Origin: Pyrrhosoma nymphula | Lineage: Eukaryota; Arthropoda; Insecta; Odonata; Coenagrionidae | Direction of reading: 5' to 3' | Assembly: GCA_963573305.1 (NCBI GenBank) | Contig: OY754331.1 | Coordinates: 89,705,434 to 89,769,433 of the forward strand | DNA: 64,000 bases | Part shown: positions 1 through 10,859 of the stretch, one piece after another | How positions within the stretch are numbered: position 1 is the stretch's first letter | How the letters are laid out: every line of letters begins with the position of its first letter | The notes under the pieces: model-generated | What the model was told of the DNA's origin: nothing | Database searches by the model: none | What the model saw: only the letters and a program-made list of their open reading frames with translations | Made by a program: the position numbers and the translations under genes

Positions 1-110
1 GGAAGGTGGGGAAGGGTTTTGAGGGCTTGTGTTTGGAAGGTTATCATTGGGTGTGTTGGAAATTTGCTGAGGCGGGGGAAGGGGGGGGGGGGGTTAAGGG
101 GTTGGGTTAG
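1..110. repeat. G-rich low-complexity leader
   Basis: This stretch is strongly purine-rich on the plus strand and has a run of 13 G at 81-93. I see no reading frame or element end in it. It abuts the hairpin at 111-146, so it may be a simple repeat or poorly assembled sequence next to a truncated LINE. Confidence 0.5.
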
Positions 111-146
111 AACAGAACTGTTGGCTTAAAATCCAACAGTTCTGTT
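111..146. repeat. Perfect 14 bp hairpin at the LINE 5' boundary
   Basis: The arms are 111-124 (AACAGAACTGTTGG) and 133-146 (CCAACAGTTCTGTT), perfect reverse complements with an 8 base spacer. The right arm already lies in recognisable reverse transcriptase coding sequence (the SNSS...GTDNL region). The left arm is therefore probably an inverted copy of coding sequence, as expected from snap-back synthesis at a truncated 5' end, or an assembly artefact. Confidence 0.8.
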
Positions 147-149
147 GGA

Positions 150-1503
150 ACTGACAATCTGACTACAAGCCTTGTAAAGGCCATTAGCGTGAATATAGCT
201 CATATTTTTGCTTTTATTGCAAATTTAAGCATGGTAAGAGGTCAGTTTCCAGAGAAGCTAAAAGCAGCTTTAGTTATACCAATTTTTAAAAAAAGCGATA
301 AGACTGATATTAATAACTGTAGGCCAATTTCTCTCCTTCCTATATTTTCTGAAATACTTGAGAAAATAGTAAAACCCTGTCTTCTAAATTTTTTAAATAC
401 TTCAAAATTCTTTAGTGACTCCCAATTTGGTTTTTTAAAGGGAAGATGCACAGAAGATGCTCTTTTAGATTTTTGTTCCTGTTTATATGTAGGGTTAAAT
501 GCAAACAAAAAATGTGGAGGTCTGTTTCTTGACTTAAAAAAAGCTTTTGATACAGTTGACCACACTATACTAATAAAAAGACTGACAGAAGCTGGCATTA
601 GAGGTGTTGTGAATGATTGGTTTAAGAGCTACCTGTCGGGTAGAACCCAAAGAGTTAAAGTTAATGGTTGTTTTAGTGAAAAGGTGCCTGTCACATGTGG
701 GGTACCACAAGGTTCCATCCTTGGGCCTATCCTTTTTCTTATCTATGTTAATAATATGTGTAATGGTCTCCTCTGTGGAAAATTAACTTCTTTCGCTGAT
801 GATACTGCTTTGTGCTATACTTCTTCCAGTACGTCTGAACTTGTTATTCAAATGCAAAGTGATTTGAATAGACTTAATCTCTGGTTTTGTGCAAACAAGT
901 TAGTACATACTAACAATAAGCACAAAATCCAAGAAAATATTCTTTAGTTTAAAAAATGTTCCACCTCCTGACATTATTTTTATAAATGCCTCCAGTGCTT
1001 GAATTCAAATGGAAAAAATTTTGAAGCCTGCATACAAATTGAACCAGTTGATCATTTGAAGTATTTAGGCTTAATCATGGATAAAAATTGCAATTGGAAA
1101 CCACACATTAGCAAACTAAAATCTGAATTAATAATAGCTCTAAGAAAATTTTACTTGCTAAAAAGAATTTCTCCCGTGTCAGTCATGCGATGTTTATTTT
1201 GCTCTTGTCAATTCTAGAATAGAATATGGCTTGACTTGTTGGGGAGGCACGTACTACTCTAATATTCAACCAGTTCGCATTGTACAAAATAAAATGCTAC
1301 GTGCCATTCTGGAAACTAGAACAAGAGAATCGTCATTCCCTTTATATAAAAAATTAAAAGTATTGCCTCTTCGTCATCTCTATTTGTATAAAGTATTACG
1401 AATCTTTTATAACCGAGGAGGTCTAAATTGTAAACTGTGTCCTTACGGTAGATTAAGAAGTGTTCACTATTGTACTGTACCTAAACCCAATATTGAAGCT
1501 TAA
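150..1503 (+). pseudogene. Reverse transcriptase remnant of a LINE
   Basis: The frame from about 150 to 947 reads through the palm and fingers of a non-LTR reverse transcriptase: NNCRPISLLPI, GFLKGRCTEDALLD, FLDLKKAFDTVDH, GVPQGSILGP and the catalytic FADD box at 792-803. Stops follow at 945-947 and about 970. The same frame then resumes to 1217 with the thumb region (HLKYLGLIMDKN), and a frameshift near 1200 moves the C-terminal part (RIEYGLTCWGG) into the frame that ends at 1503. The enzyme would copy element RNA at a nicked target, but this copy is dead because of two stops, a frameshift and the missing N-terminus. Homology is read from motifs. Confidence 0.85.
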
Positions 1504-1997
1504 AAACATTTCTTTGATTTCATTACCCCTTCAATTCATCAAAAAATTCCAAATGAGATTTCATCAATTAGCAATAAGACCATTTTCCTCAGAAAATTGA
1601 AATTTTAGTTGTTAGAGAAAAGTGATGTGGAATATCTGTTAAAAACTATGGTGTGATTCTTGTATGGTATGTTTACTTATTTTATTTTATTATGTGAATA
1701 TTGCAATTTATTTTAAATTCAAATTCAAAACTGTTATAATGGAACACATTTATGTTGTATAAAAACCAGAATTTATTTTATGATTATTTTTGTAACTGAC
1801 AGCTGCTGAACTACAGCCAATGTATTCAAGGAATGGCAACCCCAAAACAAGAAACTATTTCTTCTGGGGTGCCTTGTTTCACCCCCATTTTGATTTGTTA
1901 AAATTGTGTATATCTTTTGGGTGAAATAAACTTCATTCTATTCTATTTGATAACTGGCTAACAAATTGCTTGGTGATGTGCAAATCTATCTGACTTA

Positions 1998-2201
1998 GGC
2001 CTGGTTTTATAATATCTGTTTAAATATTTTATTGGTATTAAAAACAGTGGTAATACGTTCTCCCATCGATATCAGTCTCTAACTGATCATCAGTCTGATA
2101 TATACTAATATACAAAACCCAAAATCTCAGTTAATATCAAGTTCATGATATAGCCACATCATCTTCTGTTTAATGCTAACCAGGCATCATAAAACTGGCC
2201 C
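1998..2201. mobile_element. Harbinger-type MITE with TTA target duplication
   Basis: The 204 bp unit starts GGCCTGGTTTTATAATATCTG and, read from the other strand, ends GGGCCAGTTTTATGATGCCTG, giving imperfect inverted ends. It is flanked on both sides by TTA (1995-1997 and 2202-2204). A 3 bp TTA/TAA duplication with GGSCC-type ends fits the PIF/Harbinger superfamily. It has no coding capacity. Confidence 0.65.
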
Positions 2202-2205
2202 TTAA

Positions 2206-2402
2206 TCAGCTTCCCTCCTACCATTGCAGCGGGGTAACGTCCTTCCCTGCTAACCCGTCCTTGTCGTGGGTTCGAGTCCTGCCTGTGTGGGTTTTCTCCA
2301 CTCAGGGCATGGGTGTTAATTTGTAATATGTAATGAGTAAATAGTAAGAAAGGTCTGCTCAGACCTATATTCGCTCAGAAATAAAGAGGACTTATTATTA
2401 TC
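2206..2402 (+). mobile_element. tRNA-derived SINE
   Basis: A polymerase III B box (GGTTCGAGTCC, about 2269-2279) sits about 50 bases behind a degenerate A box region. It is followed by a tRNA-unrelated body and a tail ending in TTATTATTATCAT. This head-body-short repeat tail structure is that of a tRNA-derived SINE mobilised by a LINE. The A box is weak and I cannot assign the parent tRNA. Confidence 0.6.
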
Positions 2403-2768
2403 ATTCCCACCTCCATCTCCTCCGATTCTTCTATAGTGATTTCTTCCTCGTCAACGATGAGGATTAACAATTTCTTCCTCATAAATTGTAAGTATCAATC
2501 ATCATTATGGGTACACCTGCCTCACTCCCCATCTTATTGTGGCTCATTTTGATTTTCCATTGCCTACCCTGGCCTGTGCCTTTTGGCTCACTTAGGAGTT
2601 CTTAGTCGTGTCTGCTTCTCCAGATGGGATCAGGGTTGGAGGCAGGCAAGTGGTAGTCAAGGCAGAATTTTTACCTCAGGCAGCTGCAAAAATTCATCTG
2701 CCCCCAGTGATTCAACCTCATAAGTAATGGTGTAGGGTAAAATACACTACTGAGGAAAGCATTGGGAC

Positions 2769-3102
2769 CAGGGCCGTAACTATAAAATTTGAGGCCCTGG
2801 GCCAAAACTTAATGGCAAGGCCCCTTTATTAGTACATAATCAAGACCTTAGAGCACAAAGTAGATGTTTGAGCTATCAGCTGTACACCTGTACTATCAGC
2901 TGAGCATCTAGTGTGCGGGGACTTGTATTTGTATATCTATAACTTAGCTGGCTATTTAGCAGGAATTAAAGTACGCTGTGTTTACCCACAAATAAAAAAA
3001 ATATTTAAAAATGAAACCATCCGTGTGGAGGCCCCGGAGGATCCTTTGGCTTGGGGGCCCCGGGGCTGTGCCTGGTTTGCCCTGGCGATAGTTACGGCCC
3101 TG
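2769..3102. mobile_element. hAT-type non-autonomous element (MITE) with 8 bp target duplication
   Basis: The 334 bp element begins CAGGGCCGTAACTAT and ends with its reverse complement ATAGTTACGGCCCTG. It is flanked by ATTGGGAC (2761-2768) and AATGGGAC (3103-3110), an 8 bp target duplication with one mismatch. CAGGG-type ends with 8 bp duplications are diagnostic of hAT elements. The interior is GC-richer than its surroundings and codes for nothing recognisable. Confidence 0.85.
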
Positions 3103-3110
3103 AATGGGAC

Positions 3111-4239
3111 ACATAATTTATCTTTTCTTTGCAAAAATGGACATTCATGAGTGGAAGGCAATTCAGGACTGCCTAGGATATGGAAGGTGTTATGCCCAGT
3201 AGTGGTAAGAGTAGAACCCCTGAAGTTGTCATCTCATGCAATCATTGAATAGCAATACAGGTAAATTTACTAGAAAAGAAAACAGAAGAGGACAGCATCT
3301 GTCAGAATAGGCACATTGATTGTTAGGAAGTCTATGTTTATCTGTTAATGCCTAACAGTATCATTTGGTACTAGTTGTTTACCTTTACTTAATTCTTGTC
3401 ATATTTTTCAAAACAAATTTCTTGGAAATACCGTGGGCCAATTTGCTAATCTTAGTGCTTGAAATTCCAAATATTTTACTTTATTGAACCATATTTTTCC
3501 CACTTGTGGCTTTTTGAAATATGGGAATTTTCAATGAGTGCCCCAGAAACAGTTTTTTCATGCAAGTCATCTGATTTCCTTTTATAACTCTTGTATTGCC
3601 TTTACATGCTAAATTTTCTCAGGTGATACTAATTCTCAACTCATGTCATAATGGATAATAGTTTTTAAATGCAGAGCATTCAAAGGGATGTTACTATATA
3701 GTAACATCCCTTTATATATGAATAACACTGAATTCTGTTGTACGGAATGGTAGCACTAGACCCCTCCACTGCACGCAACTAGTAGTTGCACATTATTTTC
3801 TTTGGCTTTAGTGTTTTAACTTGATTACTAATAGTAATATTAAAGTTATAGATACATATGTATATTCTGTTTTAGTACAGATATTATTTATCTGCATCTA
3901 AAAAATGCGGCTTGTTTAGTCCTGTTTGTGTTAATCTAAACCTGGATGATGTTGGCAGCTGGCCTTGTCCATTCTTCCAGGCCACCATAACCTTATGAGG
4001 TGCCCAATGTACACTAACCTCTATTTGGGCAATATGTGGGGTGTAGTTGCAAAAGCGAACCCATTCTCAGTTGGAACTGAGTTAAGGCTAAGTAAATGAG
4101 GAGAAGTGTTGACACCAGAAGAGTTGCAAGAAGGCCAGTGGTTAGCAGTGATCACAAGAATTGTGAAACTTGAATTTTTTGGTTGAATCAGCTAAAAATC
4201 TTTTGGTGTTCTTTGAGTGTCCAATCTCTCCCGAGCACA
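3111..4239. other. No gene recognised
   Basis: This AT-rich non-coding stretch contains the perfect palindrome at 3682-3713. I see no splice-bounded open segment and no element ends apart from that palindrome. Confidence 0.6.
3682..3713. repeat. Perfect 32 bp palindrome without spacer
   Basis: Each half is 16 bases (AAAGGGATGTTACTAT then its exact reverse complement). It is followed directly by an AT-rich ATATATG segment. There is no obvious target duplication around it, so it is listed as a structure and not as an insertion. Confidence 0.9.
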
Positions 4240-4424
4240 AAGCTCAGTGAAGGGCGGCAATATTTTGTACCCTTTTTTTAGGTCTCTAATACCCTATCCC
4301 GATTTATACACCAAAGATGGTGAAATTCACCATGAAAAAAATCATTTGCCTTGACCGGGATTCGAACCCAGATCCCCCCATTGCCTGTCAGGTGTGTTAG
4401 CCAGTTGCACCACCAAGCCATCTC
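4240..4424 (-). mobile_element. tRNA-derived SINE, minus strand
   Basis: Read on the minus strand from 4424, the unit has an A box-like TGGCTTGGTGG, a good B box (GGTTCGAATCC) about 55 bases later, and a tRNA-unrelated body reaching to about 4240. The tRNA-like part is about 75 bases long, but the acceptor stem does not pair convincingly. I call it a SINE, not a functional tRNA gene. Confidence 0.55.
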
Positions 4425-6203
4425 AATTCAAGGGGAATTTCAGCAGGAGGTTTATACGAACAACTTGTTATCGCCCTCGTTGCGTGCCATTTGTTGTTAT
4501 TCTATTCGTCAGACAAATAGTTTTTATTTATTTTTTACTTGTATACCCCATAGTATTTCCCGATGATATACCCCTAGAAACCCCAATAAGTTAGACCCCT
4601 CACAGTAAGGAAATATGCTTGCCAAACTTCTGCATCTACATAGCTTTTCTCACGTTCCCCTATACAACCAAGAACATGCCCCAAAGGGCATGTGTATTAC
4701 TGGTTGGAAACTACATAAATTACAAACTTTGCAAGCTTGAAGATGACTTTGTGTCGAAACTAGTTGTTACTTGTATCTACTATAATTAAAAATCAAAGGA
4801 AAGATTTTTTTTTCTCTCTCTAATTGATATATTTTTCCTCGTATTATTGTGTTATCATGGCTGGGTGAATTCTAATTTAGTTTGAAATTAACTGTTTGTG
4901 TTTTACTTGCTCACTGTAATTCCTGGAGAGGGTACAGAGTTACAGCTGTAACGCCAACGTAGTGGGAGTACGTGACGGGTTTATATGTCACCCCATACAG
5001 CTGTTGTGGTAATGGGGCACAAATCTACTACCTGTCTGTTTTGAAGCGAGCTGTCCAGTGCCAGCACACTACATACATGTGCGCTGCCTGTTTTGCAGAG
5101 TCAATTATATAAATATAGTTTTCTTAATTGGATTTATTCCATTGCTCTAATCTCAGCCTCCTCTCTCAACAATGCCCCTTGTAGTACTCTAAATATTTAC
5201 ATCCCTGGGTCACCATGGCCAGTTCATGATATAAATCTAAATATACAACACTGCCTAGTGCCATCAGAGGTGGAAGCAGTAACACTCGGGAGCTTTCCAT
5301 TCTAGGTGTTGAATTAAGCACTGATTGGAGCATATCAACTCACATGAATGGTGATATACGCAGTAGAAAAGTTTGGTAAACTGCCAGTGGAATTCTTTGT
5401 TCACAATAGTCACAGCCCAATTTTTTGTGTGGTTTTCAAATTCGTTTAAAATACTAATATTAAAACCTGAGCTTTTTACCACAGAGTAATAAAAAACTTT
5501 ACATTATCTGTGTTTGATACCTTCGCTGAAAATGAGCACAAAAAGACATCGTAGATGCGATTATTTTGATGCGAAGTTTCCAGCGCTTACTGAGCCTATT
5601 TTCAATCTGTTTTGAAGTGTGCTACCTTGAGCATGGAGTCTGAAACAAATGAAATGAAGGAAGTGTGCTGTTTTGTTTTGAAGTGAGCAGTGCAATAGAT
5701 CAAATAGAAATAAGTTTGTAATGTCTTATATTGAATAGGATCGCAAAAGGTTATGCTATTACATGGCCAGATATTTTGGATTGCTTCTCATAATTGGAAA
5801 AGCTGTGAAACCTCATTGCTTTAAAAATGTTAGCATAAATAATCTTGGGATGCATTGGCGAGAAAATAAAGAAGTCTCAACCAAAAAATGAGGAGAGAGA
5901 TAAAATATATCAGCACAAAATAAATGCTAAATTGCATTTTGCTTCAATTTATTTGAAGTAGTTGTAATTCATAATCCTTTTAATGTGCCAATGAGAGTAG
6001 TGCAGTACAAATTCACAAGAAAAACATTTTTACATTTTCACGGCAGGAAAACATTTGGCAATTCTCCCTCTCAAAAGCAGACACCTCCAAATAGTAGACA
6101 ACTATCATGTTTGCAATAGTGTCTGCTTTTGGAAGGTACGTATATATATTCCAGCTTAAAAATTTGATTAGTTCTTGTAGCTTCGACAGTGTTAATTAAT
6201 GTT
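4425..6203. other. No gene recognised
   Basis: This is AT-rich intergenic or intronic sequence. Short open frames near 4351-4594 and 5093-5482 lack motifs and splice context. A GATGAC...TCGAAACTAGTTGT segment at about 4741-4768 resembles the one in the hairpin at 6925-7090. A gene-ward candidate exon begins at 6204. Confidence 0.5.
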
Positions 6204-6250
6204 ATGGGAGTATATTTCTGCAATGCAGGACGTGCTAGAATTGAAATGTT
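6204..6250 (+). CDS. Possible first exon of THAP segment 1
   Basis: An ATG opens 47 bases that end in TT followed by GTAAGT. The two left-over bases plus the first base of the exon at 6492 make a leucine codon directly before the conserved FP of the THAP fold. The peptide carries one cysteine (VYFCNAG) where THAP proteins normally show C-x(2-4)-C, so the first zinc ligand is missing or lies in an earlier exon. The phase agreement is seen; that it is really an exon is inference. Confidence 0.35.
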
Positions 6251-6491
6251 GTAAGTGCAGAATTTTTATTTTTATGTGGTGGAACTCGAATGTTCTTTTT
6301 CAAAATTAAATTTTCCTAATTTTTACTTCTAATTATGACAATGATTATGTATTATCATTTGCCCTAAAAAAGAAAAACAATTATTTTGTGAAGGTCATGA
6401 GAGAGTCAGACCTTCATGTTAGTGTAGTTGGGCATGAATTTTATTGATTAGTGGGTGTCGTGATGATGAATTAACAAATACAAATTCTTAG

Positions 6492-6699
6492 GTTTCCTAA
6501 AAATCCAGTTATGCGAGCTATGTGGGTTGCTGCAGTGCGAAGAAAAAATTGGATTCCTAGTAAGGGAAGTGTATTGTGCTCCCAGCATTTCACTCCCGAA
6601 GATATTGATCGAACATCGTTGTCAACAGTCCGAATAAGGGAAGGCTCAATCCCCTCTGTTTTTCCAGCTTTCCATGAAAAGTTTTCAGAAAAGATCAGG
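6492..6699 (+). CDS. THAP zinc-finger exon (segment 1)
   Basis: The exon is bounded by an acceptor AG at 6490-6491 and a donor GTAAGTC at 6700. It reads FPKNPVMRAMWVAAVRRKNW, then VLCSQHF and SIPSVFP. These match the second half of a THAP DNA-binding domain: the FP, the invariant tryptophan, the C-x2-H zinc ligands and a variant of the closing AVPTIF motif. THAP domains are C2CH zinc fingers in transcription regulators and in P-element transposases. The open frame continues into intron sequence past the donor. No downstream exon was found, so it may be a gene fragment or a domesticated remnant. Confidence 0.65.
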
Positions 6700-6924
6700 G
6701 TAAGTCAAATTTGTACTCATATATTTTGTTTTGTCACAAGTTTTATTTTACAGGGAAAGGCAAGTCTGTATTTCCTCAAAAATCTGAAATTAGAAATCAC
6801 GGAAAACTGCCCAGAATTTTGATTACTTCATATAATCTTTTTTGGGTGCTGAGTTCTATTTTTATACCTGTTTTAATCTAAAATAAAACTTTCAGGGCTG
6901 AAAACATGGAACTGTTCCATGATA

Positions 6925-7090
6925 TAGGTAAAAAATCAATGTTGTAGTTTTTTGCAAGTAATAGGTTTATTTCACAACTAGGTTTGAGGTACTACATCAT
7001 TATCAACTTGATAATGACATAGTATGTTGAAACTAGTTGTGAAATAAACCTATTACTTGTGTAAAACTGGAACGCCTCATTTTTTACCTC
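6925..7090. repeat. Long inverted repeat (hairpin)
   Basis: The cores 6955-6981 and 7033-7059 are perfect 27 bp reverse complements (CAAGTAATAGG...CACAACTAG). Similarity extends outward on both sides to about 6925 and 7090 through GGTAAAAAAT. The 51 base centre contains a smaller inverted pair (ATTATCA and TGATAAT). It could be a foldback element or two head-to-head copies of a Penelope-like terminal segment. Confidence 0.85.
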
Positions 7091-7384
7091 CATCTGTTTT
7101 AATCTGAAAAATATTTGACCACTTAAGAGCACCATGAATGATGTCTGCAATGAACAGATCAGTCTCTTGTGAGTCTGATGAACTGTTGACTGTAAGATCA
7201 AGGAAATAGTGTTTGTTGAGTCTTGAATGAGGAAACTGAAATTAAACTAACTATCCCATTTTAAAAACATATGAATGTATATCAAGCAGAGGTATCTGTA
7301 AGCCAAAATGGTCTGTGTGCCTGCATTTAGAGATTCTGGTAATCTGTAACGATACACATATGCAAGAGCAGCCAAATTGCGTTG
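7060..7384. other. No gene recognised
   Basis: Non-coding AT-rich sequence between the hairpin and a dispersed repeat. I see no splice-bounded frame. Confidence 0.5.
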
Positions 7385-7830
7385 AAAGCTCGCATGGTTT
7401 CCCATTCTCTCACACATCGCAGTACTGCTTGTATGTAGGTAAAATACCTTACCTCACCTGTGGTGTAATGAGTGTTGCTCTACTTACCCTCAAGGTCTCT
7501 ACCTACACTCATATAAAGAAGGGTTTCTGCCCAGGATGTTCCCAGGATCTGAACTAGGGAAGGGGAGGTCGTGTTAGAACAGGTGAGGGGAGTGATTCTC
7601 TTTACGCTTCTAGGTTTCATTCTTGAGCTTCTGCGAGGGACAAGCTGCCCCCCTGCTCCTCACTGAGTACACCTATGGATGCTCATCATTCCTCCAGGTT
7701 TCTGTCTACCCAGTGGTTGGTGGCAGCCACTTTCTTAGTGACAACATCTTCACTGGATTCTGTAGTCTTTTTGAGTCATATTACCTATGGATGGCCCCCT
7801 GCATCCTATAGATTCCCCTCCTATTGACAT
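7385..7830 (+). repeat. Dispersed repeat family X, copy 1
   Basis: The stretch from TGGTTTCCCATTCTCTCACA through CACATCGCAGTACT, GTGTAATGAGTGTTG and CACTCATATAAAGAAGGG parallels two other places in this window (33940-34200 and 59885-60075). Those share GGTGGTTTC, CTTCCACAT, ACACCTGTAGTGAA and ACTC. It has no coding content and no clear polymerase III boxes. It behaves like an undescribed SINE or MITE family, with boundaries uncertain by tens of bases. Confidence 0.5.
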
Positions 7831-8589
7831 CCGCGACTGTCTATTCTTCGACTAAACTTGCATAGTATTTTGCCAGTAATCTCTGAATCTATAGATGAGC
7901 CCACCATCCACTAGCAGGTTGGTGTGCTTGGTTGCTGTAAGCTAGTCTCCAGGAAATATTGTAATTAAACTGCAGTAATTATCTTAATGTAAGCCCCACG
8001 TTTTGGTCAGGACCTCATGCAACCCAAAACACAACTGCATTTTAAATATTTTTATGCTCTTGTGAAAAACATTGGTGTACGTTATATAAGGCAAACAACT
8101 TTGCACATGCACTAAAGTGTTATAAGAATAAGGAAAATATGTTTGTCATCTCATTAATTTTTCTTCCCGGTGATGTTGTGTCCCTTTACGCTGCAGTAAA
8201 AAGCTTATGCAACCCACTCTTCAATATTTTCATCATTATTTTTATGCTCATTAGAACTAAGTGCATGTTGCAAAATTACCATCGACATTATTTGTTACAT
8301 GAATCATATTAATACAAAGGAAATTAGCGATAGCAGGCAATCCTTGAGTTGCTGAGTGCATTTACTGTCTTATATTCCAAGGTTTTAGTTCCATTCAGAC
8401 ATTATTTGATGTCAGTTTTCTTACTTTATTCAGTAAAAAACTATTTTTATAAAAACTTCATTTGTAGTGCAAAATAATGAAATTCATATCAAGAGTCACT
8501 TTATACACTTAAGTGTATGAATCTGAACAGAAATTGTCACGATGTCAATAGTATAATCAAATTTTCAACTGTGCCGTGGAGTCTGGTGC
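7831..8589. other. No gene recognised
   Basis: AT-rich sequence without motifs, open frames of interest or visible repeats. Confidence 0.5.
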
Positions 8590-8920
8590 TGCTCACCGGC
8601 AGCTGGGCTTAGTAGCATTGTATGGTGCAGAAGCGTAGACTGAGTAAATTCTACAAGAATAGACTGCAAGCGTTTGAGATGTGGGCGTGGAGAAGAATGG
8701 AGAAAGTGCAGTGGATGGAAAGGAAGACAAACAAGGAAGTGCATCGTATGGTGTGTGAGGAGAGGATGCTTTTTGAGGAGATTTGGAAGAGGCAGAGTAG
8801 GTCATTAGAGGTGGTAATGAGAAGGGTTGCTGAAGGCCGTGATAGATGGGAGGATGTTGAGTATGAGGGGAAGAAAGAGAATAGGTTTTATGGATGGGAT
8901 GACAAGAGGTAGGAAGTATG
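8590..8920 (+). pseudogene. RTE-clade LINE fragment, C-terminal end of the reverse transcriptase
   Basis: The open segment 8622-8912 reads RLQAFEMWAWRRMEKVQWME, then RKTNKEVHRMV and AEGRDRW. This is the characteristic region after the thumb in RTE-type LINE proteins (families show ...EAFEMWCWRRMLKISW...). Just upstream, LVALYGAEA stops and shifts frame before the conserved tryptophan. Only this 3' piece remains, as usual for RTE copies truncated at the 5' end. Confidence 0.8.
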
Positions 8921-9036
8921 CTGAGATGAAGAAATAAATTGTACTAGGAGAAAGGAGCCTGCGATTGTAAAAATGTAAAGGACTTTTACTTTCTTTCATT
9001 TCCACCTACCTTGACTGTTAGATTGCCTTAATAATT

Positions 9037-9830
9037 ATAATTGGGATGGGGTTCGGACTGCACAAGTGTGTATCCACCTATCCAGGAGAAAATTTTCGGT
9101 GAACAAGATAGACACACGAATAGTTGACGGAAGCATCATTTGTTACCTTGAGGACAATGAATGCTATGAATACTTAGGCGTTCTCCAGTGTATAATGCAG
9201 GAGGTTGCAGCCGTGAAGGAATGACTTACCACTGAGTACAGAATGACTCACAGAAAAATCTGTAGTTCTGATCTGTCTGGCGAGAGCAAGATTCTTGCCA
9301 CGAGCATGCTCGTGGTTCCAACATAGCTTTATATCTTCTGATGCATGAAATGGAGCATCACCAAGTTGGCCTCAATAGAAGAATGAGGAAGGACCATCTG
9401 TAGAAGGCTTCATCCAAAATCTTCCATTGCCAGATTGTATCTCCCTCGCAATGTAGGTGGCAGAGAGCTATTGAGTTTGCAGTGTCTCCACGACAAACTT
9501 TTCCTGGGCAAGCATGCCGAGCATTCTACTGCATATACCCTCTGATGATTCGTGAGAGGGCACAGGAGCAAGTTGTTTCTCATCTGGGTGGCAAAGAGAA
9601 GAGTGGATGAAATTGGTTTGGACCTCGGTCTGTCATCCTGAGGGGGCGACAATGACACATCCATGTGGTCTTGAATGCAGACGTCCTCAAGCTGGAAATA
9701 ACAGAACCGGATCAGAAGTCCTTGCTCAAGGTGCACACAACCAGCCCATGCATAGATGTTTCTATCGAAGCGTGGAAAAGAATGAAGAAATATTGTAGTC
9801 CAATGGCCACAAGTTTTGAGTGCCATACCA
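9037..9830 (+). pseudogene. LINE fragment, reverse transcriptase thumb and C-terminal region (R2/R4/NeSL-like)
   Basis: The plus strand carries GLHKCVST, DGSIICYLEDNECYEYLGVL and later LHPKSSIARLYLPRNVGGRE followed by LLSLQCLHDK. The chain KC...DG.I...YKYLG...HP.S...RLYLPR..GGR is typical of restriction-like-endonuclease LINEs and their relatives, but I cannot fix the clade. Several stops and frameshifts break it. Minus-strand open frames here are shadows. Confidence 0.6.
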
Positions 9831-9949
9831 TGGCCCCCTTTAATACAGGCCAGAAAATGCAATTTGTCAACAGCGCTTTACATGACGTCAGGAGTCCTAC
9901 TGCATTGCCTGGGGTCCGATTGTTTTTCCGCTAGCTGTCATCGTTGCGA

Positions 9950-10859
9950 GTAGGAATGGAACCGATGTGACTACCAGGAAGTACATCAGTTAAGCTAATG
10001 TATAACAAAGGGTTGCATCATTTGAGTAGTTCTATTACCTATTTTGTATTTTAATATCATTTTGTTGTAGGCATATGTGAGAATTGGTAATGGCAAGTGA
10101 TGAACTGAGGCGATTTAATCTCACAGCATTTTCGATTAAAAACACGTTTTACAGTCCAAGAAGGAATTTTAGATTAGTTGAGTAACTAGTTATGCAAATG
10201 AATGGCTGTCCAGTAGTGTACCCTTGAACGTTTATTAACTTCGAAATATATAGTCGCGACAGCTGACAGGGCTTCTCCAAGATACGTTGCTAAAATATGC
10301 ATTGGACTTGAACTTCAAAGGGGAAGCTTGACATAAATCTTGCTATCACTGCAAAGATATCTAATTAAATTGCTGTGAAAAGACAGGACCCTGTTACACC
10401 TCCCTGAATGCACTTCCTTCCTGGATAGTGAGAAATCTAATAAAATATTTTTAAGGTTTTCGGTTATCTTCCTGCAGCCATCACTAGGATTAATTCAGGA
10501 AAGAAACAATTCAACATTTCAAAACTTATCAACATTTATTTTAAAGGACAAGGGTATAAAATGCATAATTTCATGTAATCATTCCATCTTGAGTAAATCA
10601 ATTTAACTGAGTTTAATCAATTGAGTTAACTTACAAGAAGCAACTTCGTAGGTCAAATAACATCACTCTTAAATTTCACAGTGCAATGGACCATCAAAAG
10701 CGTAAATTAAACTTCTGAATATGGAATAAATGAAAGCTGCAGTAAGTAATTCACTTGAATTCCAGTTAGACCCAGTCACTACACATCCTTGAGTATTCAA
10801 ATTCACTGATGAATGATTTCCAGATATACCTTTCAACGATCAAGTTTTTCAAGACTACC
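9950..10859. other. No gene recognised
   Basis: AT-rich sequence without recognisable coding or repeat structure. Confidence 0.5.

Larger units (their letters stand above)
111..1950 (+). mobile_element. 5'-truncated non-LTR retrotransposon (CR1/L2/Jockey-type LINE)
   Basis: A LINE remnant begins inside the reverse transcriptase and runs to a 3' end with an AATAAA-like stretch and short ATTCT-type tail repeats near 1926-1950. A repeated short tail instead of poly(A) is typical of CR1/L2/Daphne-like clades, but I cannot fix the clade. The endonuclease and any ORF1 are absent. The non-coding part between 1504 and 1925 is the 3' untranslated region. Confidence 0.75.

Noticed and set aside
2911..3150. 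79-codon open frame
   Set aside because: It lies across the hAT-type MITE and its target duplication and has no motif.
4346..4424. Functional tRNA gene
   Set aside because: The A and B boxes are present but stems do not pair properly and a SINE body follows; the same reasoning applies to 60498-60590 and 47152-47235.
9410..9862. 150-codon minus-strand open frame
   Set aside because: It is the antisense shadow of LINE coding sequence (RLYLPRNVGGRE on the plus strand).
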